Origin: Kitasatospora sp. NBC_00458
GTDB lineage: Bacteria; Actinomycetota; Actinomycetes; Streptomycetales; Streptomycetaceae
Assembly: GCF_036013975.1 (NCBI RefSeq)
Contig: NZ_CP107904.1
Coordinates: 558,001 to 622,000, forward strand
Direction: 5' to 3'
Length of the DNA stretch: 64,000 nucleotides
This document shows, piece by piece, positions 34,045-42,237 of this stretch; positions within the stretch are counted from its first letter, which is position 1, and each line of letters begins with the position of its first letter. A program made the position numbers and the translations under genes. Below the pieces are notes generated by a model that had not been told where the DNA came from, did not search any database, and saw only the letters and a list, made by a program, of their open reading frames with translations.

Positions 34045-34401
34045 ATGAACACGCAGGGAACGGAAGTACCGCCGCTTCACACGGCACCGACCAACGGCCT
34101 GGCCGGGGCCGCCATGGCGCTCGGGGTCATCGGCTTGAGCACGTCGGTCCTCTTCATCGGCGGCCTGGTCGGCGTCGTCGGCCTGATCCTGGGCATCGCC
34201 GCCCTGACGACGGCCAAGCGGACCGGTACCGGCCGGGGCAGGGCCCTCACCGGCGTGGTGACGTCGGCCATCGCGATCGTGGTGTCCGTCCTGGCCGCCG
34301 TCCTCCTCGCCTGGTACGCCGACGCGACGCAGGAGTGCTACCAGCCCGACAGCCTCCGGCAGTACACGGAATGCGTCCACCGGGAGCTCACCGGGAACTG
34401 A
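34045..34401 (+). CDS. DUF4190-type small membrane protein
   Basis: 118 residues. A short soluble N-terminus is followed by two TM segments (LAGAAMALGVIGLSTSVLFI and VVTSAIAIVVSVLAAVLLAW) joined by the DUF4190 loop LGIAALTTAKRTGTGRG. The extracytoplasmic C-terminus contains two cysteines (ECYQPDSLRQYTECVH) that could form a disulphide. GGAGGA lies 6 nt before the ATG. Divergent from the histidine kinase (138 bp between starts), so it may be a target of that system; this is an inference. Confidence 0.75.
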   Translation: MNTQGTEVPPLHTAPTNGLAGAAMALGVIGLSTSVLFIGGLVGVVGLILGIAALTTAKRTGTGRGRALTGVVTSAIAIVVSVLAAVLLAWYADATQECYQPDSLRQYTECVHRELTGN

Positions 34402-34533
34402 CCGGCGACGGGTGATTCCCCTCGACGAGGACGGGAATCACCGTGCGAACGCGTCAATTGCCTCAGGGCGGGGCGGGTGCTCGGATTGCTCGGGGGTGCG
34501 GGCTGCCGCGGTGGTGCGCCCCGGGGCCCGGCC

Positions 34534-35106
34534 TCACGGGCGGACGGTGAGGCCGTCGAGGGTGAGGTCGAGCAGGCGCTCCGCCCGCTGCCGGTGTTCG
34601 GCCCCCGCCGAGGTGAGGGCGATGCCTTCGAGGGCGGCGGCGACGTCGGCGGGCCCGATGTCGGTGCGGATCCCCCCGGCCGCCGCGCACGCGTCCATGA
34701 GGAGGGCGAGCGCGGCCCGGATCATCTCCCGGCTGTGGCCGTAGGGGCTCGCGCCCGTCGCGGCGATGGAGCGAAGGGCGTCGATCATGCCGTACTTGGC
34801 GGTGACGTAGTCCAGGAAGAGGCGCGTCCACGCGCGCAGGGCTTCGGCGGGCGGCTTCTGCGCGAGCAGCGCGGGCGCGGCTTCGCACAACCGGGCCACC
34901 TCGTCGCGGTAGACCGCCTCGACCAGGGCCTCCCGGGTGGGGAAGTTGCGGTACAGGGTCGCGCTGCCGACGCCCGCCTCCTTGGCGATGCGTTCCATCT
35001 GCGCGTCCAGCCCCTGTGTGGCGAACATCCGCACGGCGGCGGCGAGGATCTTCTCCCTGTTGCGTCGCGCGTCGGCCCGCAGCGGTCGGTTCGCTCCGTC
35101 GGCCAT
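34534..35106 (-). CDS. TetR-family repressor, divergent from SDR
   Basis: 190 residues. The HTH is MERIAKEAGVGSATLYRNFP, preceded by REKILAAAVRMFATQGLDAQ; the C-terminal domain is helical (TetR_C type). ATG at 35106 fits the family N-terminus (MADGANRPLRADARRNREK); upstream starts would extend into the repeat-rich leader. The 170-bp divergent region to the SDR gene holds an exceptional perfect double palindrome, the probable operator for both genes. Confidence 0.85.
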   Translation of the reverse strand: MADGANRPLRADARRNREKILAAAVRMFATQGLDAQMERIAKEAGVGSATLYRNFPTREALVEAVYRDEVARLCEAAPALLAQKPPAEALRAWTRLFLDYVTAKYGMIDALRSIAATGASPYGHSREMIRAALALLMDACAAAGGIRTDIGPADVAAALEGIALTSAGAEHRQRAERLLDLTLDGLTVRP

Positions 35107-35124
35107 CAGTACCCGCCTGCCCTT

Positions 35125-35163
35125 CCCGGTGCTCTGTCCCGGTGCTCTGTCCCGATGCCCTGT
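35125..35163. repeat. 13-bp tandem repeat in TetR leader
   Basis: Two identical copies of cccggtgctctgt are followed by cccgatgccctgt, in the region that would form the 5' leader of the TetR mRNA. Confidence 0.8.
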
Positions 35164-35172
35164 CGGCTTGCC

Positions 35173-35222
35173 AAGCGGGGGAGTCCCCACTTAGCTTGAA
35201 AGAAGTGGGGACTCCCCCGCTT
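35173..35222. promoter_or_regulatory. Perfect double operator between TetR and SDR genes
   Basis: AAGCGGGGGAGTCCCCACTT (35173-35192) recurs in perfect inverted orientation at 35203-35222 with a 10-nt spacer. Each 20-mer is itself a partial palindrome (AAG...CTT and GGGG...CCCC), so two repressor dimers could bind. TAGCTT in the spacer could act as a -10 element. Confidence 0.7.
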
Positions 35223-35276
35223 TCACTCTAGGTCAACGCACCGACCGGCGCGCACACCTGCGAAAGGAAGCTGATC

Positions 35277-36014
35277 ATGTCGGGCATCGAGGGCAAGGTC
35301 ATCGCGATCACGGGCGCCGGGAGCGGCATCGGCGAAGCGACCGCGATCCACCTCGCCGAACGGGGCGCCCGGCTCGTGCTCTGCGCCCGCCGGGAGGACC
35401 GGCTGAACGCCGTCGTGGACCGCATCACGGCCGGGGGCGGCACCGCCGTCGGCGTCGTCGTCGACGTCACGCGCCGTGAGGACCTCCGGCGACTGACGGA
35501 CACGGCCGTCGACCGGTTCGGCCGGCTCGACGTGCTCGTCTCCAACGCGGGCACGATGGCCGTCTCGCCGTTCGACGACCTGCGCCAGGACGACTGGGAC
35601 GCCATGGTCGCCACCCACATCACCGGTCTGCTCAACGGCATCGGGGCGGCGCTGCCGGTCTTCCGCCGGCAGCGCTCCGGCCAGTTCGTCAACGTCGGCT
35701 CCACCGCGGCCTACACCGTCAAGCCCCCGCAGGCCGTGTACGCGGCCACCAAGACGGCGGTGAAGGTGCTCACCGAGGGCCTGCGCCAGGAATCGGGACC
35801 GGACCTGCGCGTGACCCTCGTCTCGCCCGGCTTCACCGACACCGAGGGCGTGGGCAAGGGCGCCGCCCCCGAGGTCGCGGCCGCGATGGTCCGCCGGCGC
35901 GACGAGATCGCCATGCCGCCCTCCGCCGTCGCCGCCGCCATCGGCTACGCGATCGAGCAGCCCGACGGCGTCGACGTCAGCGAGATCGTCGTCCGCCCCA
36001 CCGCCCAGGCCTGA
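35277..36014 (+). CDS. Short-chain dehydrogenase/reductase
   Basis: 245 residues, classical SDR. The Rossmann motif is TGAGSGIG (residues 12-19); NAG lies at 90-92; the catalytic residues are Ser142, Tyr155 and Lys159 (YAATK). Arg residues after the first strands (CARRED) suggest NADP(H) preference. AAAGGAAG precedes the ATG. It is the only gene visibly controlled by the divergent TetR, so it may detoxify or modify the TetR ligand, a common arrangement. Substrate unknown. Confidence 0.88.
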   Translation: MSGIEGKVIAITGAGSGIGEATAIHLAERGARLVLCARREDRLNAVVDRITAGGGTAVGVVVDVTRREDLRRLTDTAVDRFGRLDVLVSNAGTMAVSPFDDLRQDDWDAMVATHITGLLNGIGAALPVFRRQRSGQFVNVGSTAAYTVKPPQAVYAATKTAVKVLTEGLRQESGPDLRVTLVSPGFTDTEGVGKGAAPEVAAAMVRRRDEIAMPPSAVAAAIGYAIEQPDGVDVSEIVVRPTAQA

Positions 36015-36150
36015 GGGCGCAGGACCCGACGGCACCGGAAGCGGCCCGCAGGCCTCCACGGCCCGGACCGTCCGCGCCCGGACCGTCGACGGGCGATCGG
36101 CGGTACGGGCGCGGTCATGCGGTCGGCCACGCGGTCAGTCGCGCAGCCGG

Positions 36151-36206
36151 CCACGCACGTCCGGCCACACACGTCCGGTCACACACGTCCGGTCACACGC
36201 AGGCGG
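36151..36206. repeat. 14-bp tandem repeat between convergent genes
   Basis: Four 14-bp units: ccacgcacgtccgg, ccacacacgtccgg, tcacacacgtccgg and the more divergent tcacacgcaggcgg. The array abuts the stop codon of the SGNH hydrolase gene. Looser copies of cggtca/cggcca precede it. Confidence 0.8.
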
Positions 36207-36878
36207 TCACGCGACCAGGCGCAGCCAGGCCGAGGCCAGCGCGGCGTGACCGGCCGGGGTCGGGTGGACCCCGTCGGCGGACCAGTGCCCCGCCCCGGAC
36301 GGCCCGGCCGCAGCGGCGAGTTCGGCGAACATGCCGTCCGCGGCGAGCAGGTGCGCACCGTACGCGCGGGCGAGCTCGCGCACGGCCTGGATCTTAGGGT
36401 CTAGATCGGCCCGCCACTCCTTCCGGACCGCGTCGTCGACGACGGTGTCACCGGCCTCGACGGTGCCGCCGACCGGCAGCAGGAACGGTTCGACGAGGAT
36501 CAGCTCCGTTCCCGCCGCGGCCAGCGGCGCGAGCAGGCGGTCGTAGCCCGCCGCGAAGTCCTCGGCGGGGATCACGTGGCCGTCCGGCGCGAGGGTGTGC
36601 CAGCCCGCGTCGTTGACGCCGACGAGGATCGACACCACGTCCGGCCGGGCGTCGAGCACATCCGTCTGCCACCGGGCCTCCAGGTCCATCACCTTGTGGC
36701 CCGCGATCCCGGTGTTCAGCCAGGTCACCGGCCGGTCGGGGTGCCGCAGGCCCCACTCGCCCGCGACCCGCAGGGGGTAGCCGAAGCCGAGGCCGTCCGC
36801 GCTGTCCAGCCGCAGCCCGTCGGTGATCGAGTCGCCGGTGAACATCACCGTGGCTCCCGGGCGGAGGGTGATCGTCAT
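36207..36878 (-). CDS. SGNH/GDSL hydrolase
   Basis: 223 residues, no signal peptide. Block I is FTGDSITDG (Ser17), block II includes WLNTGIAGHKVMDL, block III is VGVNDAGW and block V DGVHPTPAGHAALA with the catalytic Asp/His. It is an intracellular esterase/lipase of the lysophospholipase L1-like group. GAGGAG lies 6 nt before the ATG at 36878. Rare codons (CTA, CCT) appear in a short AT-richer patch near 36390-36410. Probably monocistronic. Confidence 0.88.
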   Translation of the reverse strand: MTITLRPGATVMFTGDSITDGLRLDSADGLGFGYPLRVAGEWGLRHPDRPVTWLNTGIAGHKVMDLEARWQTDVLDARPDVVSILVGVNDAGWHTLAPDGHVIPAEDFAAGYDRLLAPLAAAGTELILVEPFLLPVGGTVEAGDTVVDDAVRKEWRADLDPKIQAVRELARAYGAHLLAADGMFAELAAAAGPSGAGHWSADGVHPTPAGHAALASAWLRLVA

Positions 36879-37056
36879 GTCTGCTCCTCGGGGTGTCCGG
36901 ACGGGGAGGGGCGGCGGCCGCCGGGGAAGCGGACGGCGGCCCGGGGCCGTCGTCGCCGACCGCCCCGGGTGGGCGGCCGCGCGGGTGCCGGGTCAAGGCG
37001 GGCGCACGGGTCAAGCGGGTCAAGCGGGTCGAGCGGGTGGGCCGGGCGCTCACGCC

Positions 37057-38610
37057 TCATGCCTCGGAGGTCACGTCTGCCCCGGCCGCGCCCACGGATG
37101 CCACCGGTTCGGACCGCTCGGACCGCTCGGACCGGCCGGGTGATCCGGCCCCGTCGGTCCGACCGGGCGGGCCGGACCGCCCGGGACGGCCGGGCAGGAA
37201 CAGGCAGAGCGGGACGGCCGCGGCGGCGAGGACCGCCGACCACCGGAACGCCGTGCCGAAGCCGTCGGCCAGGGCGCCCGGGGTCCGGGCACCGGCGGTG
37301 GCGTGCTGGAGGAGCACGGCGAGCAGGGCGATGCCCAGGGAACCGCCGACCTGCTGGGCGACCCGGGTGATGATGCTGGCATCGGGGATCTCCTCCCGTC
37401 CCAGCCCGGCGTAGGCGGCGCCGGCGGGCGCGATCATGGCGGCGCCCAGGGCGAGGCCGCGGACGAACAGCGCGGCCGTGAGCGGGACTTCGCCGGATCC
37501 GGCGGTGACGAAGGCGAACGGCACGGTGGACACGGCGACGAGCGCGAATGCCGCGAGGGCGACCCTGCGGGGTCCGACGCGGTCGACGTACCCGCCTGCC
37601 AGACCGCGCGCGAGGAGCGCGCCGAGACCCTGCGGGACGAGCAGCAGCCCGGCGCCGAGCGCGTCCTCGCCACGGACCTGCTGGAAGTACAGCGGCAGCA
37701 GCATCATCGACCCGTACAGCGAGACGCCGCCCAGGAGGAGCAGCGCGGACGAGGAGGCCACCGCGCGGTGGCGGAGGAGCCGCAGGTCGACCAGGGCTCC
37801 GGCGGGCCGGCGCAGTGCCCGGGCGGTGAAGCCGCCGACCAGGGCGAGTCCGCCGACCAGGGGGACGAGGACACCGGGGGCGGCGAACCCGGCGGCGCCC
37901 CCGACCCGGGAGAGGCCGTAGACGAGGGCCGCGAAGCCCGGGGAGAGCAGGAGCAGTCCGACGACGTCCAGGGCGGCGCGGGGGCGGTCGGGGGCGGGGC
38001 GGTCGTCGGGCAGGTTGCGCAGGGCGAGGACGCCGCCGACGGCGCAGAAGGGGATGTTGACGAGGAACAGCCAGCGCCAGTCGGCCAGGTGCAGGATGAG
38101 GCCGCCCAGGACGGGGCCGAGGATCGGCCCGAGTGCGGTGGGCACGGTGATGACGGCCATGACCTTGCCGGTGTTGCGGCCCTGCGAGGCCTGCATGAGC
38201 AGCGTGGCCATCAGCGGCATCATGATCCCGGCGGCGGCTCCCTGGACGACGCGGAAGGCGATGAGTCCGGCCGTGTCCCACGCCAGCGCGCTGAGGACCG
38301 ATCCGAGCAGGAACACGCCGAGGGCCGCGATCCACAGCCGCCGGCCGCCGAACCGCGCCTGGGCCCATCCGGCGAGCGGGACGGTGACGAAGACCGCCAG
38401 CAGGTAGCCGGTGCCCACCCACTGGACGGTGGACAGCGGGGCGTCGAACTCCTTCGCCAGGCCGTCGAGCGCGACGCTGACGATGGTGGTGTCGAAGACG
38501 ACGGCGAGGGCGCCCACGATGAGGGTGACCGCCACCTGCCGGACGGCGGGATCCACGCGGTCGGGGTCCGGGGCCGCGCCCACGGGACCGGCTCGGTCGG
38601 GAGTACTCAC
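37057..38610 (-). CDS. MFS multidrug exporter, DHA2 (EmrB-like) family
   Basis: 517 residues, 14 TM segments. TM1 contains [15 protein letters not shown], the loop after TM2 [12 protein letters not shown], and motif C is [17 protein letters not shown], as in EmrB-type antiporters. The C-terminal tail is a Pro/Ser-rich low-complexity stretch ([10 protein letters not shown]). GTG at 38610 has AAGGTGG 6-7 nt upstream. It is divergent from a TetR gene, with a promoter and operator in the 93-bp gap. Likely drug efflux; substrate unknown. Confidence 0.85.
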   Translation of the reverse strand: MSTPDRAGPVGAAPDPDRVDPAVRQVAVTLIVGALAVVFDTTIVSVALDGLAKEFDAPLSTVQWVGTGYLLAVFVTVPLAGWAQARFGGRRLWIAALGVFLLGSVLSALAWDTAGLIAFRVVQGAAAGIMMPLMATLLMQASQGRNTGKVMAVITVPTALGPILGPVLGGLILHLADWRWLFLVNIPFCAVGGVLALRNLPDDRPAPDRPRAALDVVGLLLLSPGFAALVYGLSRVGGAAGFAAPGVLVPLVGGLALVGGFTARALRRPAGALVDLRLLRHRAVASSSALLLLGGVSLYGSMMLLPLYFQQVRGEDALGAGLLLVPQGLGALLARGLAGGYVDRVGPRRVALAAFALVAVSTVPFAFVTAGSGEVPLTAALFVRGLALGAAMIAPAGAAYAGLGREEIPDASIITRVAQQVGGSLGIALLAVLLQHATAGARTPGALADGFGTAFRWSAVLAAAAVPLCLFLPGRPGRSGPPGRTDGAGSPGRSERSERSEPVASVGAAGADVTSEA

Positions 38611-38622
38611 GAACAGCCACCT

Positions 38623-38681
38623 TAAGATACGGAGGTCTATCTTACGGCCGTCACAGTAGGGCGCTAGGATAAGAAAGACAA
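38623..38681. promoter_or_regulatory. Divergent promoters and TetR operator
   Basis: TAAGATA and TATCTTA flank 8 nt (38623-38644). On the minus strand TTGTCT (38681-38676) and TACTGT (38658-38653) are spaced by 17 nt, placing the exporter start site at the palindrome. On the plus strand TAGGAT (38665-38670) is a -10 for the TetR gene. Confidence 0.6.
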
Positions 38682-38703
38682 GCCTTTCCAATGGAGGACG
38701 CGC

Positions 38704-39288
38704 ATGGCCGAGCGACGACGCGGGGCGGCACTGGAGAAGGCACTCCTCGACGCGGCCTGGCAGGAACTCGCGGAGAACGGCTACGCCAGGTTCACCGTGG
38801 ACGCCGTCGTCAGGCGCGCGGGCACCAGCCCCCCCGTCCTCTACCGGCGCTGGTCCGGTCGCGACGACCTCGTCCGGGCCGCCATCGTCCACACCCTGCA
38901 GGAGTCCCGCCTCGATCCCCCCGACACGGGAAGCCTGCGGGAGGACGTCCTCACCCTCATGCGGGAGATCAACTCCACCCGCGTCCCGCTCATCACCGTC
39001 ATGCACACGCACCTGGCCGACTACCACCGGGCGACCGGCACCAGCCCCGGCGACCTGCGCGACCCCCTGCTGACGGGACGCGCGGAAGCCCTCGACGTAC
39101 TCTTCGGCCGCGCCGTCGACCGCGGCGAGATCGCACCGGACGCCCTCACCCCGCGTATCAAGTCGCTCCCCTTCGACCTGCTGCGCCACGAGATCCTCAC
39201 GACGTTCACCCCCGCGCCCGACCACGTCCTGGAGGAGATCGTCGACACGGTCCTCCTCCCCCTGGTGCGCAGGCCGCGCCAGGACTGA
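38704..39288 (+). CDS. TetR-family repressor, divergent from DHA2 exporter
   Basis: 194 residues. The HTH is TVDAVVRRAGTSPPVLYRRW; the C-terminus is the TetR_C_11/16-like helical domain. GGAGGA lies before the ATG at 38704. With the palindrome inside the divergent promoter it very probably represses the EmrB-like pump and itself. The ligand is presumably a pump substrate. Confidence 0.85.
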   Translation: MAERRRGAALEKALLDAAWQELAENGYARFTVDAVVRRAGTSPPVLYRRWSGRDDLVRAAIVHTLQESRLDPPDTGSLREDVLTLMREINSTRVPLITVMHTHLADYHRATGTSPGDLRDPLLTGRAEALDVLFGRAVDRGEIAPDALTPRIKSLPFDLLRHEILTTFTPAPDHVLEEIVDTVLLPLVRRPRQD

Positions 39289-39430
39289 GACACCGTCGAA
39301 CGGTCGGCGCGGGGCCGGGGGTGACCCGCAGGGCGGGAGGCAGGCGGGCGGCGGGCGGCGGGCCGACCTCCCGGGGCGACCCGGCGGGGCGCTCCGGCGC
39401 GACGCCCTGGTGAGGACCGGACGCAGAATG

Positions 39431-39436
39431 TAGTGT
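39431..39436 (+). promoter_or_regulatory. -10 element, probable leaderless start
   Basis: TAGTGT ends 7 nt before the ATG at 39444. No Shine-Dalgarno sequence is present between them. Confidence 0.45.
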
Positions 39437-39443
39437 CCACGAC

Positions 39444-40715
39444 ATGACGACCGCCGGGCGCCGTGCCGCCCTCGCCGTGACCCTCATCGGCGCCCTCGCC
39501 GCCGCCGTCCTCCCCGCCGCCACCGCCACCGCGCAGCAGGCCCGCCCCGCCTGCCGGACCGTCGACTCCGCGCCGACGGACCGGGAGCAGGCCCGCACCT
39601 CGGACCCGCGGACCGCCGCCCTCACCGAACGCGGCGGCTTCGGCGACTTCGTCCGCCGGTTCCCCGCAGCGCTCTGCACCACCCGCACCGCTGCACAGGC
39701 CGAACGGCTGGTCGACGCCTGGGGCGAGGCACTCTGGCGGGCCGGCGTCGACCGCGCCCAGGGCCACCGCCCCGGCGGCGACCTGCCGGCCGCCGACGAC
39801 CGGCCGCTGTACTGGACCAGGGTCGCCATGACCGTGCAACTCGGCCGCTGGCAGCCGGACTTCACCGTCGACCCGGCCGCCCTGCGGCAGCGCTTCGAGG
39901 ACGCCTCGCGCGGACTCGCCGACAGCGGGTTCGGCGGCCGCCCGGGCGTGCGCCGGATCTTCGTGAGCGGGTTCGACCCGTTCGGCCTGGACGCCGAGCT
40001 GCGCCGCGCCAATCCCTCCGGCTCGGCGGCCCTGCAGCTGGACGGGCGGCGGATCACCCTGGCCGACGGCACCCCCGCCGAGATCCAGGCGGTGCTGTTC
40101 CCGGTCCGCTACGGCGACTTCGACCGCGGCATCGTCGAGCGCGCCTTCGCCCCGCGGCTCGCCCCCGGCCACCGCTCCGCGGACCTCGTCACCACGATCA
40201 GCCAGGGGTACCCAGGCCTGTTCACGCTGGAGGCCTGGGCCGGACGCTCCCGCTCCGCCGACCCCTACCCCGACAACACGGGCACGCTCTCCGGCGGCAC
40301 CCGCGAGCACCCCGTCACCGCCCCCGGCCTCGGCCCCGGCGCGGAGTTCATCGCCACCAGCCTGCCCACCGGGCCGATGACCGCCGTCCAGCAGCCGTAC
40401 CCGCTCAAGGTCAACACCACCGTCACCGAGATCCCGGCCGGGGCCGACCGTCCGGTCGACCGGGCGGACGGCCCGACCCCCGGCTCCCGCGCGGTCGCGG
40501 GCGGCGGCGGGGGCTACCTCTCCAACGAGGTCGCCTACCGCACCAACCGGCTGCGGCTGGAACTCGCCCCGCAGCTGCCCGGCGGCCACCTCCACACGCC
40601 CGTGCTCACCGGCCTCCCGGAGCAGACCGGGCAGCTCACCGGGCCGGTGTTCGAGCAGAACGAGGCCGCGATCACCGGCGAGGTCCTCGACGTCCTGCGG
40701 CACACCGCCGGCTGA
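39444..40715 (+). CDS. Secreted pyroglutamyl-peptidase-I-like protein, catalytic Cys replaced by Ser
   Basis: 423 residues. A Sec signal peptide (cleavage near ATATAQQ) and a ~130-residue family-specific region precede a C15-like domain. That domain has FVSGFDPFG and ANPSGSAAL (Pcp start), then FTLEAWAG with Glu263 where the catalytic Glu sits, GGGGGYLSNE where the AGxYxCNH-type Cys motif is expected (Ser360), and HLHTP with His384. Pcp enzymes are ~215-residue cytoplasmic cysteine peptidases, so this is twice as long, exported, and Cys-less at the nucleophile. It may be a serine variant or a non-enzymatic binding protein. Confidence 0.7.
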   Translation: MTTAGRRAALAVTLIGALAAAVLPAATATAQQARPACRTVDSAPTDREQARTSDPRTAALTERGGFGDFVRRFPAALCTTRTAAQAERLVDAWGEALWRAGVDRAQGHRPGGDLPAADDRPLYWTRVAMTVQLGRWQPDFTVDPAALRQRFEDASRGLADSGFGGRPGVRRIFVSGFDPFGLDAELRRANPSGSAALQLDGRRITLADGTPAEIQAVLFPVRYGDFDRGIVERAFAPRLAPGHRSADLVTTISQGYPGLFTLEAWAGRSRSADPYPDNTGTLSGGTREHPVTAPGLGPGAEFIATSLPTGPMTAVQQPYPLKVNTTVTEIPAGADRPVDRADGPTPGSRAVAGGGGGYLSNEVAYRTNRLRLELAPQLPGGHLHTPVLTGLPEQTGQLTGPVFEQNEAAITGEVLDVLRHTAG

Positions 40716-40848
40716 GCGTCGTCCGGAACCCCCACGGCCACCGCGCCGGGGCCGGGACCGGACCCCGTGTCCCCCGTACCGGCCGTACCGGCCGCCGGGT
40801 GGCCACCGCCCGCCGTCGGCGAGGCCTGGCCACACCCGGCGGCCGGGC

Positions 40849-41424
40849 TCACTGACCCACGCGGCCGTCGACGCACTCGCGCAGGAGGTCGGCGTGCCCG
40901 CAGTGGCGGGCGTACTCGTCGATCCGGTGCACCATCAGCTCCCGCACCGGGATCCCGCCCTCCTTCAGACGCAGGCCCAGGTCCGGGTACGCCGCCAGCG
41001 CGGCGTCGGTCCCGGCCTGCTCGCGCTCCAGGTCCGCGTACGCGGCGTCGACCACGGCCCGGTCGGCGACGGCTCCGTCGAAGTCCGCGTCACGCCTGCC
41101 GTAGAGCTTCGGGAGCGGCTCGTCGTCGGTCATCCAGTTGCGCCAGTCCCGTTCCACCTCGGCGAGGTGCCGGATCAGGCCGAGCAGCGACATCGTCGAC
41201 GGCGGGACCGACCGACGGGCCAGCTGCTCCGGGTCCAGGCCCTCGCACTTCATCCGCAGGGTCATGCGGTAGCCCGTCAGGAAGTCCAGCAGCGTCGCGA
41301 GCTCGCCCTCGGGACTGGCTCCGCCGAGGTCGCGGGGGTCGTCGTCGGGGTCGGCCCACATGTCGGGGTGGACGGTCGCCTGGGTCCATCGTGCGGGCTC
41401 GCCGCTCACGGATGCGTCACTCAT
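40849..41424 (-). CDS. DUF664/DinB-like protein (mycothiol-dependent type)
   Basis: 191 residues. The four-helix DinB/DUF664 fold shows LTGYRMTLRMKCEGLDPEQL, GLIRHLAEVERDW (metal-binding His) and EYARHCGHADLLRE (the paired His residues). Actinobacterial DUF664 proteins are linked to mycothiol S-transfer. ATG at 41424 matches the family N-terminus; upstream in-frame ATGs are possible. A role in thiol-dependent detoxification is inferred from the family. It is downstream of the NTF2-like gene, with an 8-bp repeat array between. Confidence 0.82.
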   Translation of the reverse strand: MSDASVSGEPARWTQATVHPDMWADPDDDPRDLGGASPEGELATLLDFLTGYRMTLRMKCEGLDPEQLARRSVPPSTMSLLGLIRHLAEVERDWRNWMTDDEPLPKLYGRRDADFDGAVADRAVVDAAYADLEREQAGTDAALAAYPDLGLRLKEGGIPVRELMVHRIDEYARHCGHADLLRECVDGRVGQ

Positions 41425-41531
41425 GCGTCCGATGATCATGTACAGGCCCCCGGGCCCGCCAGCGGGTTTCTCCGCGGTGATCACGTGCGGGCCGCCGTCG
41501 GCGCGGGCACCCGGGCTCGTCGGCTCGTCGC

Positions 41532-41620
41532 CCCATCAGCCCATCGGCTCATCGGCTCATCGGCTCCTCAGCCCATCGGCTCATCGGCTCATCGCGCTCA
41601 TCGGCTCGTCAGCCCATCAG
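41532..41620. repeat. 8-bp tandem repeat array entering a gene's 3' end
   Basis: Eleven consecutive units of the ctcatcgg/cccatcgg/ctcctcag type (one of 9 bp). The array runs through the stop codon of the NTF2-like gene, so that its last codons (LMG-stop) are made of repeat units. Confidence 0.85.
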
Positions 41621-42025
41621 CTCCGGTGCGAAGTAGTCGCGCAGCCGCGCGATCCTCCCGTCCCGGATGCGGAAGATCTGCACCAGCGACACGGTCACGT
41701 CGTCCCCGTCCCCCTCCCCGTCGAAGACGGTGTCGATCTCGGCGATGAACACGTCCGGGTCGGCGGTCGTGTGCAGGACGTACCCGGACTTCGCCAGGTT
41801 CGGCGGACGGACGGCGGCCTCCGCCTGTCGCTCGTAGTACGCCGCCAGCGTGCTGCGGATCTCCTCGCGTCCCACCAGCCGCCCGGGGAAGGCGGCACCG
41901 GCGGGCATGAGCGGGGCCTCCAGGACGCCGTCCTCGGTGAAGTTCTCGGCGAGGGCGTCGGCGTTCCGGGTCAGGGACCCCGCGTGGACGTAACTCTCGA
42001 AGATCTGCTGGGGCGTTCGGGACAC
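41609..42025 (-). CDS. SnoaL/NTF2-like protein
   Basis: 138 residues. The pattern is SnoaL-like: IFESYVHAGSLTRNADALAE, FTEDGVLEAPLMPAG, GREEIRSTLAAYY and VQIFRIRDGRIARLRDYF. GTG at 42025 has GGGAGG 5-6 nt upstream; a longer form from 42067 lacks one. Possible small-molecule cyclase, isomerase or binding protein; no specific function can be given. Its 3' end lies inside the 8-bp repeat array, suggesting the C-terminus has been remodelled by repeat expansion. Confidence 0.75.
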   Translation of the reverse strand: MSRTPQQIFESYVHAGSLTRNADALAENFTEDGVLEAPLMPAGAAFPGRLVGREEIRSTLAAYYERQAEAAVRPPNLAKSGYVLHTTADPDVFIAEIDTVFDGEGDGDDVTVSLVQIFRIRDGRIARLRDYFAPELMG

Positions 42026-42237
42026 GGCTGCCTCCCTGGACTCGGGCACGGAGGACCACACAATCACAGTGCCGCGCCCGGGCGGACCACTTCCGGTCCG
42101 ACGCCCGAGCCGGGGCCCGGGCCGCGTCCGACACCGCTCGCGGCGCGGGCTCCGTGGAGGCGCTCCGGAGCCGGCCGGTGCAGGATGGCCCTGTCACGGC
42201 CGCACTCGGAGCGGCCGCCGTCGCCCGGGAGAGCGCC

